DNA of 38,038 nucleotides from Opitutia bacterium (GTDB lineage Bacteria; Verrucomicrobiota; Verrucomicrobiia; Opitutales; Seribacteraceae), in contig NYYP01000029.1 in assembly GCA_002686835.1 (NCBI GenBank), positions 1 through 38,038 of the forward strand, in the 5' to 3' direction. A program made the translations under genes and the position numbers. The notes under the pieces were generated by a model, which was given only the letters and a program-made list of their open reading frames with translations, made no database searches and had not been told where the DNA came from. Shown one piece after another: positions 10,301 through 17,459 of this stretch (its first letter is position 1; the number at the start of each line of letters is the position of its first letter).

Positions 10301-10495
10301 GAAAACGGTCTCTCCCTGATCATTAAGATAATTTGCCTGGGCATAATCAATCCATTCCAACCTGACCCAAAAGCTCAAAAGATAAGCCAATATTATGAAA
10401 CCAAAGACAGCAGTCTTCGGGATCCGGTCATGGGGTAATTCGATCAGATTCTTACCAAAGCCACGGCTAGATATTGCAGATTCAAGAAAGCTCAT
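7379..10495 (-). CDS. pglB: STT3/PglB-type oligosaccharyltransferase
   Basis: This 1038-residue membrane enzyme is predicted to transfer a lipid-linked glycan to Asn of exported proteins at the periplasmic face. About 12-13 membrane segments fill the first ~540 residues, and a periplasmic domain of ~500 residues follows. Catalytic landmarks of the STT3/AglB/PglB family are visible: D82 in 'NTHDSFYFG' (first acidic motif), 'YYNRTLAGYYDTD' with D184 (second), E403 in 'TIREASQ' (external loop 5) and WWDYG at 579-583. 'VGLRFTVHVGNYA' resembles the PglB segment after loop 5. The protein is longer than Campylobacter PglB (about 710), mainly in the C-terminal domain. C423, C425 and C428 form an unusual C-x-C-x-x-C after loop 5. 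It lies 49 bases after the MotB-like gene and 72 bases before the giant FecR gene, all on one strand. No glycan-assembly genes are in view. The family call is strong; the symbol is by analogy. Confidence 0.88.
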   Translation of the reverse strand: MSFLESAISSRGFGKNLIELPHDRIPKTAVFGFIILAYLLSFWVRLEWIDYAQANYLNDQGETVFLRPNMVKDGVALPNTHDSFYFGSIVQKAALGMHQNNDLLPGVYQNGMITALPYWLIKLFPELSIEHLLLWLPVYVAGLVCIPLILIGRLYGCTLWGVGAACLAGITHSYYNRTLAGYYDTDIFAITLPAFSVFFLLAASRKKSVKYLLAAALSLFLGRFFYGSIQAVTCTLCLGFIGYQVGLCILDSLADRTDKNLEKLLTSLSSPFTFSTIVILSWVLFVESWSSGRVIEHSPEKFFFGLLPLVFLIIASFFPFAVKCQNIIGKFSHSKALPAISVIFLLLLVIGVAPFTNIGPFSGTWFKITGKLQSYSVVGKTGATMAVEAEALKFLDVKTTIREASQIPHEVVRNRILADTPTCSCPRCMPEGLKNAGLVVPASILGLIGLGLLIIRHWEFCITVPFMAIAYNCFQGNVGLRFTVHVGNYAAIGLVFLLFVLSWGALRLMAKKRMNEEAFKSKARWGTWGIVGLLVLWFASPNLQHAANYHSHVVYPIKTMEVLEELNQASEPGDFVVTWWDYGSGCWYYGNTRTFTSPAHQTVDNFLSSEILRSTSAAKAYNLARLKTETYVNLQNQLQEEGSRDFSTAVQALFKDGTSEQLFYQGLLHDVGHEDYPIPQKTRDTFLFLPYEILRIFPTILSFSSRNLYFAGNEGANSSSIKEPPMLILRGGRREGASYVFDGGYRLNQRGDLLVDGVQKGMISYGQVFEVDPQGGPAKSIDSLMVDGLRIAMKYDPTVGRRLVHVPHLNELIIVSADTFRSSFARRYLLSRFDEKVYAHPHFSKGADPRKQPFFTQADWVTSKGSKIILNMRGGYKIEADLSQNLATLPNSPTPIPFSFHRKLHDPRTAKLIDSPSMKKEGARFHLIQTSIPYFSGDRDYVVQDGVKMLSEVAKIHRLEVPAIASYNSMSENANLNSGDVVKIPGMGYQIGQAWFFMDDEAFNSLLVQGYFMEDLDNQYFEKVFSNAWGKVYKFRKK

Positions 10496-10544
10496 GAAAT
10501 TGCAATCTTAGCTTAGCAAGTATGATTGGTAAAGAAACTAGATA

Positions 10545-12161
10545 TCAGTACTTGAACTTCTTGTTCAATCCAGAAAGATTTCTGCTTAGGTCATGGAGTA
10601 AGGCATTGGTTTTGTCCGCCTGAAAGGAACTACCAAGCAAAGTTCTGGAACCACCATGGATACGACTACCCAAGTTCTTAACATGAAAGGCATAGTCTCC
10701 ATTTACCATTATACCAAGCAACTCTGCTTTTTGAGAAAAGACCAAGTCTCCTTTACCAGGATTGAAAGCTCCAGTAAGAAAAGCAAAGTGCTTCTCATCC
10801 ACTTCAATGTATCTGCCATCTTTTTCATCCCGCAAACATTTGGTCTGACCGAACCGACCGTCTTTAACATCCACGACCACAGCATCGTCGAACAAAAAAG
10901 GATTCTCCGGAGCATTGAAAAGTTCAATTCCGGTTTTGGCGAGCTCTTGAGGATTCGCATAGAGTGGGACGATGATGATTCTCGGATCATCCATAAAGGC
11001 AATCTCCTTGACCTGAAGTGGTTCCTTGAATTTTGGCCCGGTGATTTGGCCGGTTACTGAGACTAATTTTCGCGGATTAAACTCAACCCGAAAAGGACTG
11101 TCTTTTGCATGCACTAAAGCGTAGACAAAATTTCCATCAACCATGAGAATAGTATCAACAGAAAATTTATCATCCCTGTTTGTTTGAAAAATTCCAGATT
11201 TGTGGGTGTAAATGAGATCTAAAGAGACCTTGTTTTGTTCATAACGGGTAAAAATTTCATTAACCGAACGAGTCTGTCTTTCGTTTAATTTCCGGAAATT
11301 CTCTTTTTGTACTTCCACCGATTCCTGAACATCTTTTTCTACCTTGGACACACCTTCCTTCACCGAACTAACATCATCTGATACTGTGGAGATTTTCTCA
11401 CCAACACCTACCAGCCCTTCCCCAACTGATTTTAGATCTTTACCCACGCCGTCCAACCCTTTGTTTAGGCTATCAATCTTTTGATCTATCTTTGCGGTAG
11501 ATGCAATGAGCTCGTCTGATCTTTTCTTTTCTTCAATTAACAACGCTTTTGCTTCAGCAGCAGCTAGTTCCTGAGCTTTTGCACGCTCTACCGAAGCTGC
11601 CAATTCCAAACGGGCAGCCTCTGCCTCTTTTTCTTTCTTTGATTTTAATTCCGCAAGTTCTTCCGATTGCTTCTTGGCTTGCTCTAAATTTTTAGCCAAC
11701 AGTTCCAGTTCCTTTTTGGACGCAGCATTGCTTTGCAGAAGTTCTTCCCTCTTTCTCTCAATCTCCTTGCGTTGTGATTCCAGTTTCTGGGCCTCTTTCT
11801 TTGCCAGATCGAGGGCCTCCTTATTGCCTTCAATCACTGCATCCTTGGATGCAATTTCCTGCTCTTTCTGCTCAAGTTCTTTCTGACGCTGGGCAATCTC
11901 TGCTTCAAGTTTGAGCTTCTGTTCAACAAGATCATCCTTATCACTGCTCAAGTTTTCCAGTAATGTTTCATTGGTCGCCTCCAATTCAGCAACCACATCG
12001 TCATAATTCTCTCCATCCGAAATTCTTTCGACAACTTCTTTGGAGACTACTTTTTGATCATCCTGAGCGATCACTGCATCCTTGGGCACATCAAAGCGTG
12101 CCAGGGCAAGAATGCTAAGGAGCAGGAAGTCGCAGACTACGAGCAGCAAGCTGCGGTTCAT
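10545..12161 (-). CDS. MotB/TolR-like single-anchor protein with long coiled coil and C-terminal beta domain
   Basis: This protein has 538 residues. It opens with one hydrophobic segment, 'SLLLVVCDFLLLSILALARFD', in which D11 sits inside the membrane span, as the proton-path Asp does in MotB, TolR and ExbD. Residues about 50-230 are a charged heptad coiled coil rich in Glu, Lys and Ala. Residues 230-290 repeat 'V-G-x-G-L-x-x-V' and 'S-x-V-x-x-x-V-S-K-V', another helical stalk. Residues about 315-538 form a mixed beta domain whose 'GKGDLVFSQKAELLGIMV' recalls the trypsin-like G-x-S-G-x-P region but lacks the catalytic Ser, so it may be a degenerate protease fold (weak inference). The start ATG overlaps the stop of the upstream TolQ/MotA-like gene as ATGA, which indicates translational coupling and a two-subunit complex. 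The exact function is unknown. Confidence 0.6.
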   Translation of the reverse strand: MNRSLLLVVCDFLLLSILALARFDVPKDAVIAQDDQKVVSKEVVERISDGENYDDVVAELEATNETLLENLSSDKDDLVEQKLKLEAEIAQRQKELEQKEQEIASKDAVIEGNKEALDLAKKEAQKLESQRKEIERKREELLQSNAASKKELELLAKNLEQAKKQSEELAELKSKKEKEAEAARLELAASVERAKAQELAAAEAKALLIEEKKRSDELIASTAKIDQKIDSLNKGLDGVGKDLKSVGEGLVGVGEKISTVSDDVSSVKEGVSKVEKDVQESVEVQKENFRKLNERQTRSVNEIFTRYEQNKVSLDLIYTHKSGIFQTNRDDKFSVDTILMVDGNFVYALVHAKDSPFRVEFNPRKLVSVTGQITGPKFKEPLQVKEIAFMDDPRIIIVPLYANPQELAKTGIELFNAPENPFLFDDAVVVDVKDGRFGQTKCLRDEKDGRYIEVDEKHFAFLTGAFNPGKGDLVFSQKAELLGIMVNGDYAFHVKNLGSRIHGGSRTLLGSSFQADKTNALLHDLSRNLSGLNKKFKY

Positions 12162-14434
12162 GCCCCTTTTTCTTCAGATTGCTTGACCAGCAAATGGTTG
12201 CGGTAAGGCCGAACGATTACAATCTTCAGAGCCGCAACAAACAAGATACCAAACAAAGTTGAGGTGTATGCTCCAATAAGAGCATCTTGTTTGACATCCA
12301 ACACAAGCAATAAAATGAGTGAAAGTACGGTGCCTCCAAGACCAACATAGAGACCAAGATCAAACAGGTTCTCTTCGTTGTCGAGCAGACCGAGTTTGAG
12401 TCCCGCTTTCAACTCTTCGTTTTTGATTTGCGAAACGCGTGAAATACAAATCATGAAAATCACGATTTGAACAAGCAGAAACACTCCTGCCACGATCGCG
12501 GTTACGATGGTTAGATTTTGATCCGCCATAGACTCCTCATTGGCGTAGGCGAGCAGATTCGCAAGCGCAAAATCAAACCCGGCTACGGACACCTGTCCCC
12601 TTGGTGTTTGCAAAAGCGAAGGCTCAAGAGCCAATACACTTAGCAAAGCAAACAAGGTAGATGCCGATAACCTGCGTGTCCAACGAAGAGAATAATGACT
12701 CTGGGAACGCTGGAAGCTAGGTTTCGGCAGTGTTTTTGAAATAAATAAAAGTAAACAAAAGAAGGAAGAGATGAGTAATAAAATTTTCAAGCTTATCGAA
12801 AGATCTCGGTGCTTGTGCGAAAGATCAGTCAGTACACCGCCACCAAACAAAGGAAACATCGGTTTAGCCAGATTTACCGCAAATCCATCCTGGTGAACCG
12901 GTTTATTTCGATCTAAAAGATGATCGAGGGCACCTTTCCCATAAGTCATAGCTAATTTAAGATCATCAAGGGCCCTTTCCACAGCATCCTCGTCGCCATC
13001 CTTCTCAAACACAGGATAGTCACTTACAAATCTTAGTATGCCAGAAGGATTGCCAGAAAGTAAGGTAGCTGAATAAATGATTTGTAAATTATGCTCAAAT
13101 TCCGACTGAACCACCTTTTTCTCCTCGATCATCTCGAGGATTTGATCCCTTGACTCTTCTCTTTTGTCCATAGGCAGAAAACCAACCTTGCGGTTGGCTT
13201 CTTTAATTTTACCAATCGATGAGGAAAGTGGTCGGTTTAGCATACGAATCAAGGCAGCAAGATCGAAAACACCCTGAAGGTTTGGACAGCTTTGGGTAAG
13301 TTCAGCCATTTGAATAAGATTCATTTTTCGGGCTAATTGATGGGCAGACCAATAAAAGGAACGAATTCGTTCCTTCGAACCATGATCCCCATCCAGGGCC
13401 TTTTGGGATAATCGCCCAATTTCGAAAGCCGTATCCGCAGAATAGTAATCTTTCTCGATCGACATCGCTGTACCTACCATCATTGGCACCAGAATTGGGT
13501 ATGGTAACCAACGACCATGACTTTCCATCTTTCCTGCAGAATTAATAATTCCCCCGATAATCACGGCATATCCTCCATCGTTGGTACGCCCAAGTTTCAA
13601 CATTACTGCACGATCCGCCAGATCAGCAAAGTCAAGTCCACTTGTCAGAGAAAAATTACCATCAATTTTATTGATTTCGGTCTCGGTTCCCTCTTTACGA
13701 ACATCAAACCACTCGGCACTTCCCGAAAACTCGGCTAATTGAACCTTGGCCTCCGCTAAGCACAAATCCCGAACCTGTGCGTCTGTTACATTGCCCTCAA
13801 ACGCTTCTGGACCGCGCAAGCCCACGGAGAGTAAAACCTTGCGACCAGAGAAAAAAGGATAATTCGTCAACTTAGCAACCTTGACCCCTGGAAATGCATA
13901 AACCAGGGGTTCATTCATTAATTTGGTCCAGAAAAAACCCGGTCTACCATCCACAGGAATCGAACGCAGGAGTGCCTGTACATTATCGTTTGAACTTTTA
14001 TCCCTTAAGCGGTCCCAAAGATCACCCCGGGATGTCGCACGATTATAGACAAAAAAGGCCTGATAACGACCACGATCCAAATTATATTTATCCAAGCCTC
14101 CAAAATATTCATTGAAGGTAAGCATATCAAAGATGCTACCACCTCCAGATATTGATAGTTCAGGATGTGCCTGATTCTTCGCTTCGATAGCCTCGGCAAA
14201 TTCCTGTCGCTTAGAAACAGATGCCAAGGGAAGCAACATCTCAGCCGGTCCCACATTATTTTGACGTAATTGTCGAAGCATTTCCTCATCAACTGTCTTG
14301 GTGTTTTCTCCAATATCAGCCAAAGTACGCTCTGAAACGGATGCAAAATAAACAGGTGCTCCCAAGCCGAGAATTCCAAGAATTACCGCCAATGGAAGAA
14401 AGGTTACCCCGCCAATCCTGAACTTATTTTCCAT
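12158..14434 (-). CDS. TolQ/MotA-like multi-pass membrane protein with large periplasmic domain
   Basis: This protein has 758 residues. An N-terminal anchor (12-31) is followed by a soluble region of ~510 residues with no family I recognise. Five further spans lie at about 549-567, 591-606, 642-665, 693-712 and 719-741. The last two, 'YVGLGGTVLSLILLL' and 'AYTSTLFGILFVAAL', resemble the paired channel helices of ExbB/TolQ/MotA ('GLLGTV' and 'A-x-x-T-T-x-x-G-L'). The partner gene downstream, joined by ATGA, has a MotB/TolR-like anchor, which supports an ion-driven stator pair. The start is supported by AAGGAG on the minus strand (14445-14450), ten bases before ATG. Three extended N-glycosylation sequons are present (N215, N260, N640). 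It is the first gene of the minus-strand cluster that includes the oligosaccharyltransferase. The motor assignment is inference from short motifs plus gene pairing. Confidence 0.55.
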   Translation of the reverse strand: MENKFRIGGVTFLPLAVILGILGLGAPVYFASVSERTLADIGENTKTVDEEMLRQLRQNNVGPAEMLLPLASVSKRQEFAEAIEAKNQAHPELSISGGGSIFDMLTFNEYFGGLDKYNLDRGRYQAFFVYNRATSRGDLWDRLRDKSSNDNVQALLRSIPVDGRPGFFWTKLMNEPLVYAFPGVKVAKLTNYPFFSGRKVLLSVGLRGPEAFEGNVTDAQVRDLCLAEAKVQLAEFSGSAEWFDVRKEGTETEINKIDGNFSLTSGLDFADLADRAVMLKLGRTNDGGYAVIIGGIINSAGKMESHGRWLPYPILVPMMVGTAMSIEKDYYSADTAFEIGRLSQKALDGDHGSKERIRSFYWSAHQLARKMNLIQMAELTQSCPNLQGVFDLAALIRMLNRPLSSSIGKIKEANRKVGFLPMDKREESRDQILEMIEEKKVVQSEFEHNLQIIYSATLLSGNPSGILRFVSDYPVFEKDGDEDAVERALDDLKLAMTYGKGALDHLLDRNKPVHQDGFAVNLAKPMFPLFGGGVLTDLSHKHRDLSISLKILLLISSFFCLLLFISKTLPKPSFQRSQSHYSLRWTRRLSASTLFALLSVLALEPSLLQTPRGQVSVAGFDFALANLLAYANEESMADQNLTIVTAIVAGVFLLVQIVIFMICISRVSQIKNEELKAGLKLGLLDNEENLFDLGLYVGLGGTVLSLILLLVLDVKQDALIGAYTSTLFGILFVAALKIVIVRPYRNHLLVKQSEEKGA

Positions 14435-14444
14435 GCTGCTGAAA

Positions 14445-14450
14445 CTCCTT
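14445..14450 (-). promoter_or_regulatory. Ribosome binding site of the TolQ/MotA-like gene
   Basis: The minus strand reads AAGGAG here, ten bases before the ATG at 14432-14434. It is one of the few clear Shine-Dalgarno sequences in a window where most starts lack one, and it fixes this start codon. Confidence 0.7.
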
Positions 14451-14521
14451 TATTTCGAATTCATCGATCCAATGCAATTGCAATTTAAATTTATCCCCAT
14501 TTAGTCCATTAAATATTCAAG

Positions 14522-15094
14522 ATGAGTTTACAAATTCGATATTTCGGCGACCCAATACTTAAAGAAATGGGTCAAAAAGTTGAAACTTTTGATGAGCAAT
14601 TATCCAAGCTTTCATCTGATATGCTTGATCTGATGCACCGCTCCGAAGGGATTGGTCTAGCTGCCCAGCAAGTAGGTATTGCTCTACAATTTTGTGTGAT
14701 GGAGGTTCCCGAACACCCCGACTATCCCATTACCTGCATATTAGACGATAAACCACTTACCCCATCTTTGATCATGCCAATTTCAATGGCTAACCCCATT
14801 GTTTCCGCTTTACCGAGTGATGAATATTACTACGAGGAAGGATGCTTATCTTTCCCGGGAATTAATGCAGATGTTGCTCGACCCGAGCGAATCCGTGTGA
14901 CTTACCAAGATTTAGATGGAATTGAGCACACACTTGAGTGTGATGGACTGCTTGCCAGGTGCATTCAACACGAAGTCGATCATTTAAACGGTATACTCTT
15001 TATCGACCGCATGGAAAAAAGGACATATGCTGAGATTAAAAAAGAGGTGCAGGTACTGAAGAAGCAAACGATTGGGGAGAAAAAAAGTAAATAA
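14522..15094 (+). CDS. def: Peptide deformylase
   Basis: This 190-residue protein removes the N-terminal formyl group from nascent proteins in the cytoplasm. All three family motifs are present: GIGLAAQQVG (43-52, G-x-G-L-A-A-x-Q), EGCLSFPG with metal ligand C108, and QHEVDH with ligands H150 and H154 and catalytic E151. The length fits the family. There is a modest insertion between motifs one and two (about 64-85, 'PDYPITCILDDKPLT'). It is transcribed divergently from the minus-strand cluster and followed after 26 bases by a Fur-family gene, a probable two-gene operon. Confidence 0.95.
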   Translation: MSLQIRYFGDPILKEMGQKVETFDEQLSKLSSDMLDLMHRSEGIGLAAQQVGIALQFCVMEVPEHPDYPITCILDDKPLTPSLIMPISMANPIVSALPSDEYYYEEGCLSFPGINADVARPERIRVTYQDLDGIEHTLECDGLLARCIQHEVDHLNGILFIDRMEKRTYAEIKKEVQVLKKQTIGEKKSK

Positions 15095-15120
15095 CCTGGT
15101 TATTTTCACCCTTCCAGCTT

Positions 15121-15492
15121 ATGAAAAGAAACACCAAGCAGGGAGAAGTAATCTTAACTGTAATAAAATCTGCTGGTCGCCCTCTAACTCCTCTGGAAGT
15201 ACACGAGTTGGCGGTAAAAAAAGTTTCCCGGCTTGGAATTGCCACTACCTATCGGCACCTAAAATCACTTACCGAATCAAATCAAGTTGTTGGGGTAGAT
15301 TATCCCGGGCAACCCCCTCGTTATGAATGGGCGGATGGCAAAGACAAAGTACATTTCGCCTGCCGATCCTGTGATAAGCTTTTTGCCCTCGAAGATACGA
15401 CGGGAGATGCTCCTCCGGCTGAAGCGCCTGAAGGGTTTAGGGTACAGGGATTTGAGGTAATGCTTTACGGAATCTGTCCTGAGTGTGGGTAA
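15121..15492 (+). CDS. Fur-family metal-responsive repressor
   Basis: This 123-residue protein has a winged-helix half, with 'GRPLTPLEVHELA' and the recognition helix 'LGIATTYRHLKSL' matching the Fur/Zur/PerR signature. A short dimerisation half carries 'VHFACRSC' (C81, C84) and the terminal 'GICPEC' (C119, C122), the four-Cys structural zinc site. Its end meets the convergent TonB-dependent receptor gene, whose upstream region holds a Fur-box-like palindrome at 17333-17356, so the receptor is the obvious candidate target. Whether it senses iron, zinc, manganese or peroxide cannot be read from the sequence alone. Confidence 0.88.
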   Translation: MKRNTKQGEVILTVIKSAGRPLTPLEVHELAVKKVSRLGIATTYRHLKSLTESNQVVGVDYPGQPPRYEWADGKDKVHFACRSCDKLFALEDTTGDAPPAEAPEGFRVQGFEVMLYGICPECG

Positions 15493-15502
15493 ATTTGAAA
15501 TT

Positions 15503-17326
15503 TTAAAAACTATAGTTTAGTCCTGCATGAAAGGCTCTGCCTAAGGCAGGGTATCCATGAACTTCGGAATACTTTTTATCAAATAAATTTTCGACTCTTG
15601 CACTAATTCCAACACCATTTTCAAATTCAAAAGAGGAGAATAGCCTCGCTACTGTATAATCGTCTGCATCTACAATTTTAAACCAAGGGGCAGAAGCTTG
15701 ATTAAAGTCCTTTTCCTTAGTTCTATATTTCGAAATGAACTCAGTACCAATCATGAATACTTCCTTTTCGTAAATTAACGAAATTGACCCAAAAAGTTCA
15801 GGTCTTCGGTCTAGAAATCCCTCACCCGAATCTTTGTTTTTAGAGTTCAACATAGTGATTGATGAGTTAATCCGTAAATAATCATTCAGGTAATTCCTTG
15901 ATGATATTTCAAAACCATTGGTACTGGTTTTGTTTATATTTTGAGGAGTCGTATCAATGAGGTTTTCATAATCTGTGTAAAAATATGTTAAACTCCAATA
16001 ATTCTTTTCTGTAGAGTTGTAATTAATTCCAACCTCATAATTCTTGGATTCTTCAGCTAATAAATTTGGGTTTCCTGGATACCATGGTCCAAATCCGTAG
16101 AGATCCAATGCCGTTGGTGGAGAATATCCTATTGAGTGTTTTATGAAGGTTGTAATGTAATCGCTGATAGATGAATTGAATTTTATGTCATAAGTTAAAG
16201 GGCTGTCGAAATCTGAGTAGTCATCATACCTTACGTTTCCACTTACTTCATTGTTTTCACTCAATTTTACATAAAACCCAATCGATGCACTTTTCTGCTC
16301 CCAGCTATTTCCTTCCTGCCATGGTAGTGCCCAAGGAGAAAGACCATCTTCTTCAAATTTGGTTTTTGAAAAGTCGGTGCCAATTGTAAGCAAGAAATTG
16401 TCAGTCAACTGATTTTCAATGATCAGGTTAACAGACTGTTCATCCGTTAAAGATTGCGTCTTATCTGATACATCACGTTGTCCAAGCAAATCATCCTTGC
16501 TTATTGAGTAAGTAAAACTAGCCCTTAAACCATCGTCAGAGTATTTAATTTGAGGAGAGATCAAGTAATGTTCTGTCTCTTGAAAATTGTCAAAATCTTC
16601 GCTGTAAGTTGTACCAATGCTACCAAAGTCACTACGATAACCAATCCCAAGAAGGTTTAGATAAAGGTTATCACTTATTTGTTTTTCGACAAGAAATGAT
16701 GCGGACAAATTATCAAAATCAGAATTAGGTCGATCATTTTTTGTTTCAAACGAGGAAAAACCAAAACTCCCAGACAAACTACCTTCCTTAAAACTGGTAT
16801 TATAATTCGAATTTAATGTATCAAACGAACCGGCCTTTAAACCAACTTGAGATTCATGACCATCTACGGAAGGTAGTGAACTGCGCATGTACACGGTTCC
16901 ACCCATTGCATTAGCACCATGCAAACTTGAAGACGCACCACGAAGGACTTCAACGCTTGAACTATTTAAAATAGAGAGTTCCCCTAAATTGTAAGTTCCA
17001 GAAAATCCGCCATTTAGTCTTCTCCCTTCATAAATAAAAGTAACATGATTGCTTTCACCTCCGCGACTGAAGAGCGAAGTTTGTGAACCCATTTGCCCCG
17101 ATCTTACAACTGCCATTCCTGGCACCGAACGTAAAGCATCAGACAAATTATAAATCTGCCTTTGCTCAAGATCATCACCGGAGATTCTAGACACCCATGG
17201 GGATGCTTCACTAAGCGGTTGGGGACTCCTGCTTTCAACCACTACCATCGGGTCTAGCTCAGCATTCCCCAATAAAGCGGATCCAGCTAACCAATGGTAC
17301 CCCAGAAATTTACACAATCTATGCAT
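15503..17326 (-). CDS. TonB-dependent outer-membrane receptor
   Basis: This 607-residue receptor has a signal peptide at about 1-22, a TonB-box-like 'DPMVVVES' (25-32) and a plug domain with 'NLSDALRSVPGMAV', 'SLFSRGGESNHV', 'LNSSSVEVLRGASSSLHG' and 'ANAMGGTVYM'. A beta-barrel follows, ending 'LGRAFHAGLNYSF' with terminal Phe. The plug and size resemble BtuB-type and small siderophore receptors. It would import a metal chelate or cobalamin using the TonB-ExbB-ExbD motor. A 24-bp palindrome beginning 7 bases upstream of the ATG suggests Fur-type repression. It is convergent with the Fur-family gene and divergent from the YceI-like gene. The substrate is not determinable here. Confidence 0.93.
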   Translation of the reverse strand: MHRLCKFLGYHWLAGSALLGNAELDPMVVVESRSPQPLSEASPWVSRISGDDLEQRQIYNLSDALRSVPGMAVVRSGQMGSQTSLFSRGGESNHVTFIYEGRRLNGGFSGTYNLGELSILNSSSVEVLRGASSSLHGANAMGGTVYMRSSLPSVDGHESQVGLKAGSFDTLNSNYNTSFKEGSLSGSFGFSSFETKNDRPNSDFDNLSASFLVEKQISDNLYLNLLGIGYRSDFGSIGTTYSEDFDNFQETEHYLISPQIKYSDDGLRASFTYSISKDDLLGQRDVSDKTQSLTDEQSVNLIIENQLTDNFLLTIGTDFSKTKFEEDGLSPWALPWQEGNSWEQKSASIGFYVKLSENNEVSGNVRYDDYSDFDSPLTYDIKFNSSISDYITTFIKHSIGYSPPTALDLYGFGPWYPGNPNLLAEESKNYEVGINYNSTEKNYWSLTYFYTDYENLIDTTPQNINKTSTNGFEISSRNYLNDYLRINSSITMLNSKNKDSGEGFLDRRPELFGSISLIYEKEVFMIGTEFISKYRTKEKDFNQASAPWFKIVDADDYTVARLFSSFEFENGVGISARVENLFDKKYSEVHGYPALGRAFHAGLNYSF

Positions 17327-17332
17327 GTAAAT

Positions 17333-17356
17333 TTATTGATAATTGATTATCAATAA
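17333..17356. promoter_or_regulatory. Fur-box-like palindrome (11-2-11 inverted repeat)
   Basis: The arms TTATTGATAAT (17333-17343) and ATTATCAATAA (17346-17356) are perfect reverse complements around a TG centre. The core GATAAT/ATTATC matches the hexamers of the classical Fur box. The site begins 7 bases upstream of the receptor start on the minus strand, where it would cover the -10 region or ribosome site, and it also lies upstream of the divergent YceI gene. Confidence 0.75.
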
Positions 17357-17459
17357 GAGGCAACCGAAAATTAGATACCCACCAATTTATTATCGATTCA
17401 AGCATGGTTGATCGATTTACACATTCGACTTATGTTTGATCTGAGCTTACATGAATTGA

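Noticed and set aside
10545-14434. Zorya-type phage defence (ZorA/ZorB)
   Set aside because: A motor-like pair is present, but there is no OmpA-like domain in the second protein and no ZorC, ZorD or ZorE gene beside it.
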